The notes under the pieces: generated by a model | Databases searched by the model: none | What the model saw: only the letters and a program-made list of their open reading frames with translations | Told to the model about the DNA's origin: nothing | Made by a program: the position numbers and the translations under genes | Origin: Asterionellopsis glacialis | Taxonomy: Eukaryota > Bacillariophyta > Plagiogrammaphyceae > Rhaphoneidales > Asterionellopsidaceae | Direction: 5' to 3' | DNA length: 17,870 nt | Assembly (NCBI GenBank): GCA_014885115.2 | Contig: WKLE02003536.1 | Coordinates: forward strand, 1 to 17,870 | Shown here: positions 1-9,044 of the stretch, piece after piece | Layout of the letters: the number at the start of each line of letters is the position of its first letter | Position numbering within the stretch: position 1 is the stretch's first letter

Positions 1-399
1 TTTCCTGATTTTCCCGCTGTAGAATACTGTCACTTTGACATTTGAAAATAGGTCATGAGCTCACTTTTGTGTGGAGTTTCTTGCGTAAAATGTTTTGTGT
101 TGAAATGCACGAGAAGGGGGGGTGCAGAATCTGCGCTAGTCAGAGCTCGTACTTTTGTAAATTCCAAACACAACATTTTTCTCTGGAGACTTTTTTGGAC
201 CTTTTCTTACTTAAAGCTTATTCTACCCAAGTGCCAATAATCAGATGCTTTATCCCAGCACTATCAACAATGTGGAGATGAGTTTATTGGCCCCTTTGCC
301 CCGTTGATGAGTATACGGTGGATGTACATTCATTAAGAGAATCAACAAGAACAGAAGTGTACTGTACATGTTAATTACTAGTAGTAAAAAATAGTACGT
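1..399. other. Unexplained AT-rich intergenic sequence
   Basis: Short overlapping frames exist here, but their composition (rich in Phe, Cys and Leu) and overlap in two frames look like chance. No RNA gene, repeat array or protein domain is recognised. Confidence 0.4.
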
Positions 400-456
400 G
401 AGTTTTACTAGTAAAATGAATTTAACAGGTTAGATTCATTTTTACTAGTAAAACTC
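400..456. repeat. Near-perfect inverted repeat (hairpin), possibly MITE-like
   Basis: The left arm (400-421) and right arm (434-456) are reverse complements over 22 of 23 positions, with a single extra A/T in the right arm, around a 12-base loop (422-433). Each arm contains its own palindrome TTTTACTAGTAAAA. A further copy of the decamer TTAGATTCAT lies at 483-492, just outside. The structure resembles a fold-back or miniature inverted-repeat element; no target duplication was identified. Confidence 0.7.
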
Positions 457-529
457 CATAGTAGCAAAATGACGCTAACTGATTAGATTCATCCTGAAAA
501 TAGGGAAAAATAATGTGAAATTTCTGTGC

Positions 530-1309
530 ATGGATATGAAACATGTTTATATTGCTGAGGAAATCAAAGATCAGCAAGGATATTGGTCATTGCCTGATAA
601 ATGCAACTATGCATTTTGACCTCAAATATTCATGGATAGTAACAAAGGCATGTCCATCCAGCAAGCTCTTCACACTCTTTCTGGACCAGATAATTTATTC
701 AACACTGCGTATAAGTTCCATCACAACAGTGCTGAAAAGATTAGAGGAACCACCAGTGAACAACCTATAATGAAAAGTTTGTGTCTGCCAATAGCACAGG
801 ATGATGAGACCAAAATTAATGGAACTGGAAAGATCATTTCAAAGTATATGAAACAATCACAATTACTCATCAGCAATGCATCTGGTAAAGGTCCAGCATT
901 TGTCGTTCCCAAAGATATTGACTCAAGATTCCTTGTAATCACAGGTGATGGGCTTTCCTATTTACATTATTGCGAATATAAAGAATCCATACTTGGAAAA
1001 CAATTAAGCTATACAGAACAGTATGAACAATCACTGGAAGTTATCAAGGCACTAAGACATGTTATCTTTCTAAATGGCAATTTTCATGCTGGGTGTTTTC
1101 ACATCTTGGGTCCAATATATACTTTATTCTTTGGAGGGTTCATTCAACCAATACAATTTGCTTTAGGTATAAAGCAAATTGACAGAAACAAAGTTGAAAA
1201 GTGTTATCAACAAGCATCTGGAGTTGTACAGCAGATTGAAAATCATGTTGGCAACAGGTGCATGATGCATTCTTGTTTCAATTGTCAAACAAAGAATTGG
1301 CAACACTGA
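530..1309 (+). pseudogene. Decayed gene resembling DUF6589 family, N-terminal part
   Basis: The reading frame opens at an ATG at 530, meets a TGA at 617-619 and then runs open for 225 codons from the ATG at 632 to a stop at 1307-1309. The protein contains a D-D-E-T-K-I-N-G segment, an isolated GDGLSYLHY motif after a beta-strand-like stretch (FLVIT), and later a NGNFHAGCFHILGPIY motif. This order of an acidic motif, a GD motif, then a hydrophobic helix with His resembles the DUF6589 domain found in repetitive eukaryotic gene families. The match is from memory and moderate. After about 1255 the plausible protein continues in another frame, so the stop at 1307 is probably a frameshift artefact. 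No start-site or promoter signal was identified. Confidence 0.5.
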
Positions 1310-2062
1310 ATGCCCTAACCGACCATCCAAAGTTATTGGCACAAGAACTGGCAATTAAGTTCCAAGCATGAATGGATAACAAATTAGCAACATCAACAGA
1401 TGAGATTTTTTAAGCCGGTTTGAACTTTCTACAAACCATCAGAGACCACCAACTGTTTTGACAATTGATTTTGGTAGGAAGTGTGGAATCCATTGAATAC
1501 ATGTACATCCAGTTTACATGTATATGGGCACTCCTTGGAGAAAGGATTTGTCTCAAAAATGCATCATCACAGATGGAAGAGATATATGATAATTGTCCAT
1601 TCTGGCTTCTTCAATGTATTTGTGATAATCAAACACAAAAGATGCATAAAGGGAGACAGAAGACAGAAAGCAACATGTCAAATGTAGCCCTGAACTTTGC
1701 AATCAAAGTTCTCCAGGAAAACTGAAAAAAATGGCATTTTTGGGAAATTGCCAAAGGATTGGCAGTAACATTCTATCAACATGCCTTTGGTGAGGAATTG
1801 TCTGACTCACAATGCAGAAGAGTACACTCAAAAACATGACCTTGAAACTTTTGAATCATGGGCAGAGGGTAAAGCTTCAAAAAACAGAAAGGATCTAGGC
1901 AAACAAAAACAGTCTACAAAAGTGCTGTGTCAAATGCAGGAAAATATGCTTATAGATGAAATCCTGAGTTTAGGTGAAGTCTTTGTGGAAAGCCATAATT
2001 GCAAATTTCACAACAACCACCTGTGGAATGTTCTGTGCAAGGTAACAGCAAAGTTAAGCTAA
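1262..2062 (+). pseudogene. Frameshifted continuation of the DUF6589-like gene
   Basis: From about 1268 the frame FLFQLSNKELATLNALTDHP continues to about 1725 with internal stops at roughly 1369, 1411 and 1459. It carries FLQTIRDHQLF, then the open stretch 1465-1725 with WALLGERICLKNASSQMEEI, consistent with the central helical part of the same family. A second shift leads to 1781-2062 (93 codons, Lys/Glu-rich, with YTQKHDLETFESWAEGKASK), although a third frame (FYQHAFGEELSDSQCRRVHS, about 1764-1825) is also protein-like there. I see a decayed coding region, not separate small genes. The product, if the gene were intact, is unknown; many such genes behave as dispersed repeats, and the domain has no established biochemical role that I can assign. 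Confidence 0.4.
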
Positions 2063-2652
2063 TCAGATTGTGCCATTATTTTGATTGGCAGAACTGTTAA
2101 TTTTGTATTCTTGATCAGCACCAAGAGAAAGCAGTGGTGTTATGCACCATGTTATGCCACCTTGGGACACTGCAAATGAATCGCGTATCATTGATTTGCC
2201 ACCGCCAGTGGGTTGGCAGAGGAAATGGGTGCAGGGGTGATGCCAATGTTCTTGTTTGTCATCTTTAAAAGATGAACCCCAACATCAAGTTGCCATGAAA
2301 ATGGTTTGAGGGAGAAAGTTCTCTCCATTGATTCTTTAAAGATTTTGCGAGGAACAGCATCAGGGTGTGTTCTTATGGTATCCTATGACTTATATGCAGT
2401 GGCTTTGTCTATCACTATGGAGTTGGAAGGTGTCACCATGGTCAAATCGACGGGGTCATTGAAACGCCGTGTTACGTTTGTGGCAAATTGTCGGCCAAAA
2501 TCGGAAGAGATCCCAATTCAAGAAAAACTGGTGCAGTGAGTAGAGGCCTCGTGGGAACCTTGATTTCTCTTCCCTATCCCTATTTTTACTTAGCCATCTG
2601 AGATTTATATATTATTTGTGGTCGTATAATATGTAAATGTACAAATTGCCCA
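2063..2652. other. Stretch without a recognised gene
   Basis: A 77-codon + strand frame (2306-2539) is open but has no recognisable motif, and adjacent frames are equally protein-like in short patches. It could be the tail of the decayed gene to its left. Nothing else is supported. Confidence 0.35.
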
Positions 2653-2660
2653 TATATAAG
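2653..2660 (+). promoter_or_regulatory. TATA-like box
   Basis: TATATAAG lies about 35 bases before the first of three hairpins (2695-2859) and about 485 bases before the TRAPPC5 start codon. It could drive a short structured transcript, belong to an LTR promoter, or be chance in AT-rich DNA. Confidence 0.35.
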
Positions 2661-2694
2661 AGGGTGAGAGATCAAGGATCCACTCAGGAGGCCC

Positions 2695-2859
2695 CTGCTC
2701 AGGGGTGGAGGAGTCCGAACACCGTTCGGAACCCCAGGTGAGCAGCCCGCGAACCGTCTGCGCCTGCTTCTTGGCAGACAAGAATCCACTCCCTAGCAAT
2801 CGTAGAATAGAAGTGTTTTTCAACGCCCACTACGTAGGGTAAAAATCAGTTTCTATTCT
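2695..2859 (+). ncRNA. Candidate structured RNA or LTR relic: three consecutive hairpins
   Basis: Hairpin 1 (2695-2745) nests CTGCTCA/TGAGCAG, GGGG/CCCC and CCGAAC/GTTCGG (loop ACC). An alternative CCCC/GGGG pairing at 2692-2705 competes with it. Hairpin 2 (2756-2779) pairs GTCTGC with GCAGAC. Hairpin 3 (2804-2859) nests AGAATAGAA/TTCTATTCT, TTTTT/AAAAA and CCC/GGG around TACGTA. The tract is more GC-rich than its flanks and follows a TATA-like box. No tRNA, SRP, RNase P or snRNA signature was recognised. A solo LTR with a structured R region is the main alternative. Both - strand frames crossing it are probably chance. Confidence 0.35.
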
Positions 2860-3144
2860 GAGACACTCTTCTACATACAATATCTACCAAGAGTTCTAGC
2901 CGTTATGGTTAAAATGGAATCTGGATTCCATGGAATCCTATTGCAAGGGAGTGACAAGAATCTGAAATCCAAAACAGCCAACACAGAATACTTGCCATTA
3001 GGACATCCAACATCTATCCCAACTATCTTTTCATGTCTGATAGCTTTGTGGTGCAGTCAGATCAGATTAAAGCCTGTCATTTAGACATTGCAAACTTATA
3101 ATTTCGTCAAACCAGAATTGTATTTGAAGAATCTCAACTAAGAA
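2860..3144 (+). promoter_or_regulatory. Presumed TRAPPC5 upstream region
   Basis: This 285-base stretch directly precedes the TRAPPC5 start codon and contains no open gene. A short palindrome is present (ATGGAATC at 2914-2921 pairing with GATTCCAT at 2924-2931). The promoter assignment rests on position only. Confidence 0.35.
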
Positions 3145-3943
3145 ATGAGTAGATCTACAGCAAATATCTTGGATCGTCCCTTGGGAGGTCGTGGTGCACG
3201 GTAAGTCCTTTCTTCCTCAGTGTACATAATGTGGAATAAATATATATGTACATCTATCTGTTCATCAGAATTACTTATTTTTCTATGGTCTCTATCATGA
3301 TTGACAATGAATTGAAACTGTTCTCTTGTTTGAATGTTAAAGTTCGGAAGGTTCTGTGTCAACGAGTGCCTTTGCGTATCTGTATTCGGAACTTGTACAA
3401 TACCACCAAAGTCGCGTGGCTAGTATTTCTGAATTGGAACGACGTTTGGAAAGTTCTGGATATGGTGTAGGACTCAAGGTTCTAGAATTATTAGCCTACC
3501 GCGCGCGAGAATATAAGAGAGAGACACGCCTCATGAATATTTTACAATTTGTATCATCCGCTGTTTGGAAGTCTCTCTTTGGCAAGGCTGCTGATTCACT
3601 TGAACGGAGTATTGACCACGCAGATGAATTTATGATTGTGGATTATGAACCCATCACATCCATGTATGTGTCGGTTCCATCTGATTTGGGACAATTAAGT
3701 GTGGATGCCTACCTATCAGGGATCATTGCCGGTGTGTTGGATGGTGCAGGATTCACAGCTCGTGTTACGGCACATAGTGTTACATTGGAAGAACATGAAG
3801 TGAGTGCCAATAATGCCCCCAACACAAATATGGGTGGAAGTGGAAGTGTGAATAATAATTTACCACCAAGAAAAGATAAGGCAGTGTTTCTAGTCAAGTT
3901 TGCACCAGAAGTCTTGGAAAGAGATGCCACCTTGGATAGGTAA
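3145..3943 (+). CDS. TRAPPC5: TRAPP complex subunit 5 (Trs31-like), two exons
   Basis: Core subunit of the TRAPP tethering complexes, which act as the guanine-nucleotide exchange factor for Rab1/Ypt1 in ER-Golgi and related membrane traffic. Exon 1 (3145-3200) encodes MSRSTANILDRPLGGRGA plus two bases of an Arg codon. An intron (3201-3342, GTAAGT...AG) follows; exon 2 (3343-3943) ends at TAA. The joined product is 218 residues. Family hallmarks in order: N-terminal NILDRPL, the SAFAYLYSELVQYHQSRV block, SELERRLESSGYGVG, RETRLMNILQFVSSAVWKSL followed by FGKAADSLE, the acidic DEFMIVDYEP, the SVPSDLG strand, the AGVLDGAGFTARVTAH helix-strand, and the closing VFLVKFAPEVLERD. Length is slightly above the usual 190-200 residues because of an Asn/Gly-rich insertion (about 3799-3876) before the last strand. 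Splicing restores the conserved NILDRPL segment in frame, which supports this start over the GTG at 3356. It appears intact and is the only clear host gene here. Confidence 0.93.
3201..3342 (+). other. Spliceosomal intron of TRAPPC5
   Basis: A 142-base, AT-rich, phase-2 intron with donor GTAAGT and acceptor TTAAAG. Removing it joins CG to T, giving an Arg codon, and continues the frame into SEGSVSTSAFAYLYSELV. Confidence 0.85.
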
Positions 3944-4466
3944 TGTAAACCGTGTGAAATAGTATTCTCATTCGTGGGTAAAGAGGAAGCATTGTCAAAT
4001 CAGCTCACACCTACAAGCCACGATGAGAACTTTTACTGGGTTGAAATCTCAGCCGCATATATAAATTGTTGAAGCCATAAACAAGATCTTAGCTCTTACG
4101 ACTTAAAAAAATTAAAATTAAATTTGATTGCTTTATGATATGAAACAGTATAAGCAATTTTTTTAAGACATCAAACGTCGGTTTGGTTGAAGTGCTATGC
4201 CCACAAAACCGACATGTATATTTTGTGGTGGCATTAGTCGAGAAATAATAGGAACAAAACTGAGGAGAACATTTTGTTTGAATCATGTATTTTGACACGC
4301 AGCGCAGTGCGAGCGAGTTTAGTGTGTGGCACAGTACATGGAGCAATAACTGTACCAGTGCGAGATACTACCATTTGGGTATATCAGTACAAGCATACGC
4401 AAATTCACACATTCACCATTTGGTGTAAAACACATTATTGTTTTCGTCACCCTCTTCCATAACCAG
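3944..4466. other. Intergenic stretch after TRAPPC5
   Basis: Presumed 3' untranslated and intergenic DNA. Short frames on both strands lack recognisable motifs. No terminator or polyadenylation signal could be assigned with confidence. Confidence 0.4.
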
Positions 4467-4907
4467 TCATTTAGGCTTAGGTTGGTGAGGTGATGAGGTG
4501 GTGATCGTGGCTCCGCTGTTGCACTGGACCGAGTTGATCCTGCGAAGGAAGGTGTTTGAACTCGATATCCTCCAATGGAATTTTTTGGTTTTAGGTATTT
4601 TTGAGGCATCATGACTTTTCGGTCCAGTTTGGGAACGATTGCGTTTCTTCTCTACAGGTTGTGATGGGTTGAACATAACATTACTATCCGCGTCAAAGGC
4701 GGGAAATATCTCTTCCGAAGCTGCAGAAGCATTGCTGTTATCAAATTGTCTGTACAAAAGAGAAAGCAACAAGGACACCAACAAGGACAACAACAACAAG
4801 AAAACTGGTGGGAAGCAAAAGTTGCTTGAGTCTGGCAAGAAGTGTAACGCTTCAAATGAAATCAATGTATATGGAATACACCAAAAGACACCCCAACTAT
4901 GATACAC
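4467..4907 (-). CDS. Hypothetical ORF with a predicted membrane segment (weak)
   Basis: A 146-codon open frame on the - strand with a Leu-rich hydrophobic segment around residues 32-51 (VFLLLLSLLVSLLLSLL), followed by a Ser/Asn/Lys-rich tail containing VEKKRNRSQ. The architecture would suit a small single-pass membrane protein. However, the hydrophobic stretch is the translation of a low-complexity CAA/AAC/AAG-type tract on the + strand (about 4760-4810), and a + strand frame covers part of the same DNA. I do not recognise a family, so this may be chance. Confidence 0.2.
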   Translation of the reverse strand: MYHSWGVFWCIPYTLISFEALHFLPDSSNFCFPPVFLLLLSLLVSLLLSLLYRQFDNSNASAASEEIFPAFDADSNVMFNPSQPVEKKRNRSQTGPKSHDASKIPKTKKFHWRISSSNTFLRRINSVQCNSGATITTSSPHQPKPK

Positions 4908-5454
4908 ACCTTACTGCACTATCCACCATTCCATTTTCCTTTTCCTGCTTGGTCTGTCAGCCCTTAAACTACCCTCTTTAAAGAGTGCTGAGCTTCCAGT
5001 TTGCCAAAATAGAGAAAGAAAAATAAATGTTTGAAAGCGGATCCTAGGTCGACTCTGTGTAATAACGAGTTCTGTGCTGGTGCTGTTTTGACCTGCTCTC
5101 CCACCCTTGGGTTGAAACTTTGACGCTACCTATGCCTGTCCAGAAAGTAATCATTAGATTATATATGCACGTAGAAACATCACGGATTACATATCTATAT
5201 CAGGTTGCATTACGGGTCTGTGGCCGCAGAGGGTAATAGAGGGATATAGGAGCTAGTCCGTGTGTTGCTAAGTGCTATCTAATCAGTTTCTTACAATTGC
5301 GGCCTTTGGGGACAGTTAACAAACTGGCAGGAGTGTGAAAACAACTGAATTGGCATCATCCTAGACTCCTGGAAACAACAGCTGGACGTAAGTGAGAGAT
5401 CTGAAACAGTGAAAGGCATGTAAGAAAGGTGTGGAGCATCAAAGATCCTATAGA
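4908..5454. other. Unassigned stretch downstream of the - strand LTR-element pol
   Basis: This is where a 3' untranslated region and 3' LTR of the - strand retroelement would be expected. I found no matching LTR copy elsewhere in the window and no clear LTR ends. A 12-bp palindrome (CTCTTTAAAGAG, 4974-4985) is present. Confidence 0.35.
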
Positions 5455-7645
5455 TTAGAATCTATCTACTATGTTTAAGACACATGAATGTTTTGACATT
5501 AACATGACATAATTGTGTAATGCTTGCCTTGCTGCATAAGGGGACTCTGGAATTGATATCATCAGTGTCCATATTTTCAATGTCTGAAAGAGTTGATATG
5601 GTTGTCCATTGGTTTTTGCCCTTTGTCTTGCTGTCAATTGTTTTGAAGTCGAATGGGCCTACTATGCCATCTTCTGCTAGATTCATTTCCAGTTGATACC
5701 AACCTCATGTGTACAGTGGCTTTTCCAATATATCCTGTACCTTCTTGGGTTTGATCATGACAATTGCTCTGAAATTCCCATCCAGTTTCAGCTTACAAAT
5801 TAATGGCCAATATCAATAATGTTTTGTTAATTGCTTTCTTGAATTGACATTTGTTGTGTACATAGTAACGTATGTGATAAATTCCTTTTCATTTGGCTAA
5901 TCTATGGTTGGTCTTGTCCCAATCTACCTGGATTAAATGCCATTCTGCCTTGGTGTGATGTGCTTCTAGTTGTTTGATGAAAAATAATTTGTTGTTAGAT
6001 TGACTTATATCTTGGTGTAATTCCTTGGTGTATGTTTTAGTGGTAAATATCTGCTTGGCTCTTTCTTCTGATGTTTGGGTGTCTTGTTGAGCTGTTTTGT
6101 GATTTCTTTTCTTTCTATGACTTCTTATGTCTGTATCTGGTTTGTCTTTGGAATTGGAGGAGACTACTTCTTCCTGCCATAAATTGGCCACCTTCTCATA
6201 GGCAAATTTTTTGTCCTCATTTGCTTTGGCATATCAACCAAAATCAAATATGCTTTTCTTGAGTGGGTTGTGTGCTAGCGGAAGTTGTTGTTCCAATAGC
6301 TGGGTATCCCTTGTATTTACTCTTTTATGCACCACCAATGTGGAGGGTAACTTGTTGAGTCTCCAAGCAGATTCCTTCCAGAGTTTGCCAGGAAGTTGGG
6401 TGATGGACTGTATGGCAAGGATCTTTTGTACTACATATGAATTTTGGCCTTCTCGTCAAATGACCCTGTATGGTCCTTTAGCCCTTTATGTGAGCTTTCC
6501 TGGCTGGCCTTCCTTTGCTACCACCTGTTTTCTGTTGATAACAAGGTCTCCTGGTTGGAACTTCTGGTGTTTCCTTATGGAAATCATCATTTCTATGTGC
6601 CTATCCCTGCATTTGTCATTGATTACTTGAAGTAGTTTCTTCTGTTGAAACCATAATGGAAACATTGTTTCCACATGAGCTAGGGCATCTTCTCCTTCTT
6701 GAGGGATACAAGATATTTCTCCTTCTTCTAGGTGGGTATCCAACAGGAATTTGAATGTCCTTGCTTTTGCTGCAAGCAATCTAATTACGCCAAGGTTGTC
6801 AATGGGGGAGGTGTTCCACATGTATGTGGCAAATAATGCACCCATTGTCCACTGGTTGTATGATTGTGTGTCTACTGTGGTAATCTTCTCCACCTTATTT
6901 AAGTATTGATGGAATCTTTCTGCCAATATGGTGTTATGGTCTTCAGGGGCTGCTGGGTAATGTGTGGTGTGTAAGGCTTTGTAAGTAGCTATGAGGGTTC
7001 CTGCAAATTTGCTGCCTTTGTCAATGACTATGATCTTGGGTAAGCCATTGGGGATGATAAAGTTTTCAAATGCTGCTTGTGTCACTCTTTGTGAATCTAT
7101 GTTACTAATGAAAGCAATGGAAGCAAGACCTGTGAGATTACATAGACTTGTAAGAATAGCTTTCTGACTTTTCTTGTTGGTGCTCAGTTTCTTTGAATCT
7201 TTTGTTGTTTTTTCTGGATGCCATACGTTGATGCATATAATATCAAAGGGTTCATCTATACTCAATGGGGAAAATATCTGTTGTTGTTCATGGCTTGTGA
7301 TGTTGTCTTGTACAGTCCTGAATGTCCTGCTAATGGAGTGGCGTAATAAGCTGTGGTTATCAATGTTTGCATGGATTTCAGTACTACTCATCAGCGCAGT
7401 TGCCATATTTTTGTTACCTTTGGTTCTTCATATTGGTACATAGTGTCTTGGTATACCTCCAGTTTGCTTGTAATGTATTCATTGTAACTTTGTTTGTTAG
7501 TAAATTCACACTTTTCCAATGGTGTTTCTTCTTTTAACATTTTAATGAGTAATTTTGTATCTTTGCCATCTTGAAGAGCTTGTTTCCACTCATCCTGGGT
7601 TGGTATTGGTATCATTGTCCACCAATTTATTTCTTTTGTCATCAA
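5455..7645 (-). pseudogene. Retroelement integrase and C-terminal domain, decayed
   Basis: Integrase joins element cDNA to host DNA. The segment 7645-7391 precedes a 306-codon open frame (7406-6486). That frame has TSHEQQQIFSPLSIDEPFDI, then the first catalytic position at 7227-7229, which encodes Asn in ICINVWHPEK where the family has Asp. The second position is intact (Asp at 7020-7022 in VIDKGSKFAG) and so is the third (Glu at 6918-6920 in LAERFHQYLN), separated by 33 residues, close to the D35E spacing. The zinc-finger region keeps His residues (EIHANIDNHSLLRH) but lacks the expected Cys pair. Beyond 6486, interrupted by stops, come GPYRVI and GQNSYVVQKI (the SH3-like C-terminal fold) and a basic region (6191-5889) with AEWHLIQVDWDKTN, ending near 5640 with GPFDFKTIDS. 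Non-functional as it stands. Confidence 0.85.
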
Positions 7646-7709
7646 TGCTTTTCATCATTCTTGTGGGTCTTTGTCTTGTTTACTGTTTTGGTATAATTGT
7701 TTGATGTGT

Positions 7710-8512
7710 TCATCTGTCTCTTGTTGTTTTGCCTTGAGGGTGTGAATAGTTCCTCACTATTTCCTGTTGTGCATTGCAGTCATGGTAATGACCACCATTC
7801 TGGTCCAGGATGTCTTCTAATGTTGTGAAGTGTTTGTCTTGGTCAACTATGTTGTGGTTAAGATGTTGTAGGATCTTCCTTGGGACCACAATCATTACTT
7901 GAGTGGTTGCCTTCATGGTTCCACCTTGTTTTGTGTTTTCTAGTGTTGTTTTGTATGTCATCCAGTATTCTTCTGGGGGGAGATCTTCTGGTTGTACCAT
8001 TGTATTGTGTTGTGGCAATGATATGTCTTGGGGATTCTGATTTGTATTGGTGATTATAATGGCTTTACATGCCATTTTTTGCACGCCATTTTTTGCACTT
8101 GTGTTATGAGGTCCTACAGATCTCTTGGGTCAAGCTTGGAGTTCCTTTCAATGATAACCCATTCTAGTCTTATTTTGTGTATGTCTGGTGACATTTCTTG
8201 TTTGCAAATTCTAGCTAATTAAGTCTTGAGGCAGGGGATTTTGTGTTGTTCCTGAAAATAAAGATCTTCATCTGTTTGGGCAGTGGGTATGAGAGTAATT
8301 CCTGACTCTTGTAATGCATCCACCATAGGTGTGATACCTGCATTTATCGTCCAAACTGTTTGTGCCTTATCTATGAATTGTGCCATTATGGTCCTTTGGG
8401 TGGTATCACGGCCTACTACTTGGGGTTGGCTGAATGTTCTTGGGGTTGGTGTTGGTTGTGCTTCTTGTACATATAGTAAAAGTTTCTGATTAGGAGTCAT
8501 CTTGTTGTCCAT
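7710..8512 (-). pseudogene. Pol spacer between RNase H and integrase, decayed
   Basis: Two open stretches on the - strand (8512-8219 with VGRDTTQRTIMAQFIDKAQT, and 8084-7710 with PPEEYWMTYKTTLENT and HYHDCNAQQE) lie between the RNase H tail and the integrase in the same orientation. I recognise no catalytic motif. Their place in the order suggests the variable tether region of the polyprotein. Confidence 0.45.
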
Positions 8513-8559
8513 TGTTCTGGCTAGGTTTGTTTTGGGTGTTGTATTTTGTTGATCTTATT

Positions 8560-8790
8560 GTTTGTCTGATGCCTTGTTTGGTAGTTCTTGGTTTATTTTT
8601 GGTGACATTTGTTCTTCTTTGCACCATTGTTGGTTCCAAGTGTTGTATCTTGAAAGCATGTCTCATTCCATTAACATTCTTGCTGGGCAATGTACTATGG
8701 TGAAATTGAATCTGAGCAAATCTAGTTTCCATCTTTGGATAGTGTTTGTTGCTTTTGAAGTACACTCCCTGTAAGACACTCTTGAGGATG
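8560..8790 (-). pseudogene. RNase H C-terminal segment of retroelement pol
   Basis: RNase H removes the RNA strand during cDNA synthesis. The - strand reads TIQRWKLDLLRFNFTIVHCP then ARMLME, a TGA (plus-strand 8663-8665), and DMLSRYNTWNQQWCKEE. This is the tail that follows RNase H in LTR-element pol (hydrophobic strand, then the P-A-R-M and D-x-L-S-R motifs). The TGA replaces an expected Cys codon. A one-base shift at about 8742 separates it from the upstream YFKSNKH, which matches FFETEKH at the end of the other RNase H fragment (about 10770). Confidence 0.7.
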
Positions 8791-8872
8791 GATGATTGAT
8801 GCATGGGCAAGCAGACAGACTCACAAAAAATTACCATTTACTAAAATTTCCCGATTTCTCACTACTTACTTG

Positions 8873-8938
8873 ATTGCCGGATATTCTCCGGATTAAACTA
8901 AGCTCATAATGTTCATCACCAAATAAAAGTCTTCTTTT
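8873..8938 (-). repeat. Left arm of imperfect inverted repeat around the Gag ORF
   Basis: Read on the - strand it shares with 10143-10213, in the same order and with similar spacing, the blocks GAAAAG/GAAG, TTTTATT, ATTATGAGCT (8901-8910) and AATATCCGGCAAT (8873-8885, 12 of 13 matching). Confidence 0.55.
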
Positions 8939-9035
8939 CTCTTGTGTGTTGATTGCCTGATTGTTGTGTTGTGCTGCCGTTGGCACTAGCGGCATAGGGC
9001 ATAGTACCACTACTTCCTCTTTCAGAGAATTTTAA
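8916..9035 (-). pseudogene. Short coding relic, MPYAA...TTQQS...NQ peptide
   Basis: On the - strand this reads KFSERGSSGTMPYAASANG then STTQQSGNQHTREKKTFIW and a stop. The part 9002-8949 matches 17817-17870, where the frame reads MPYAAYVDNGTTQQSDNQ. The two differ by a 3-base insertion and a 3-base deletion that keep the frame, and both follow a KFS tripeptide at a similar distance. That pattern suggests a once-coding segment, possibly of the LINE linker. It starts only 42 bases from the Gag ATG on the other strand. Confidence 0.4.
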
Positions 9036-9044
9036 CCCAAAAAC

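Larger units (their letters stand above)
5455..8840 (-). mobile_element. Decayed LTR retrotransposon, 3' part of pol (RNase H end, integrase, C-terminal domain)
   Basis: Reading 8840 down to 5455 on the - strand gives, in order, the RNase H tail, a pre-integrase spacer, the integrase and a long C-terminal domain. The same order is expected downstream of the RT/RNase H fragment at 10741-12138, which lies on the same strand. One interrupted element is the simplest reading; two fragments of related copies is the alternative. Coding is broken by many stops and shifts. The + strand is correspondingly T+G-rich. No LTR pair was identified. Confidence 0.75.

Noticed and set aside
617..619. In-frame TGA as a selenocysteine codon in the DUF6589-like gene
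   Set aside because: Further stops and frameshifts follow, so decay explains it better; no SECIS-like element was identified.
2691..2780. Self-cleaving ribozyme, tRNA or RNase P RNA in the hairpin tract
   Set aside because: There is no hammerhead core (CTGATGA with GAAA), no tRNA T-loop geometry, and only a superficial resemblance to the RNase P GGAGGAAAGTCC element.
4319..4612. 97-codon - strand ORF
   Set aside because: No motif, overlaps other equally open frames, and has no promoter or homologue recognised.
6071..7443. Open + strand frames (for example 6211-6630, 7174-7443)
   Set aside because: They lie opposite the integrase, have Cys/Phe/Trp-rich compositions typical of antisense reading and no domain.
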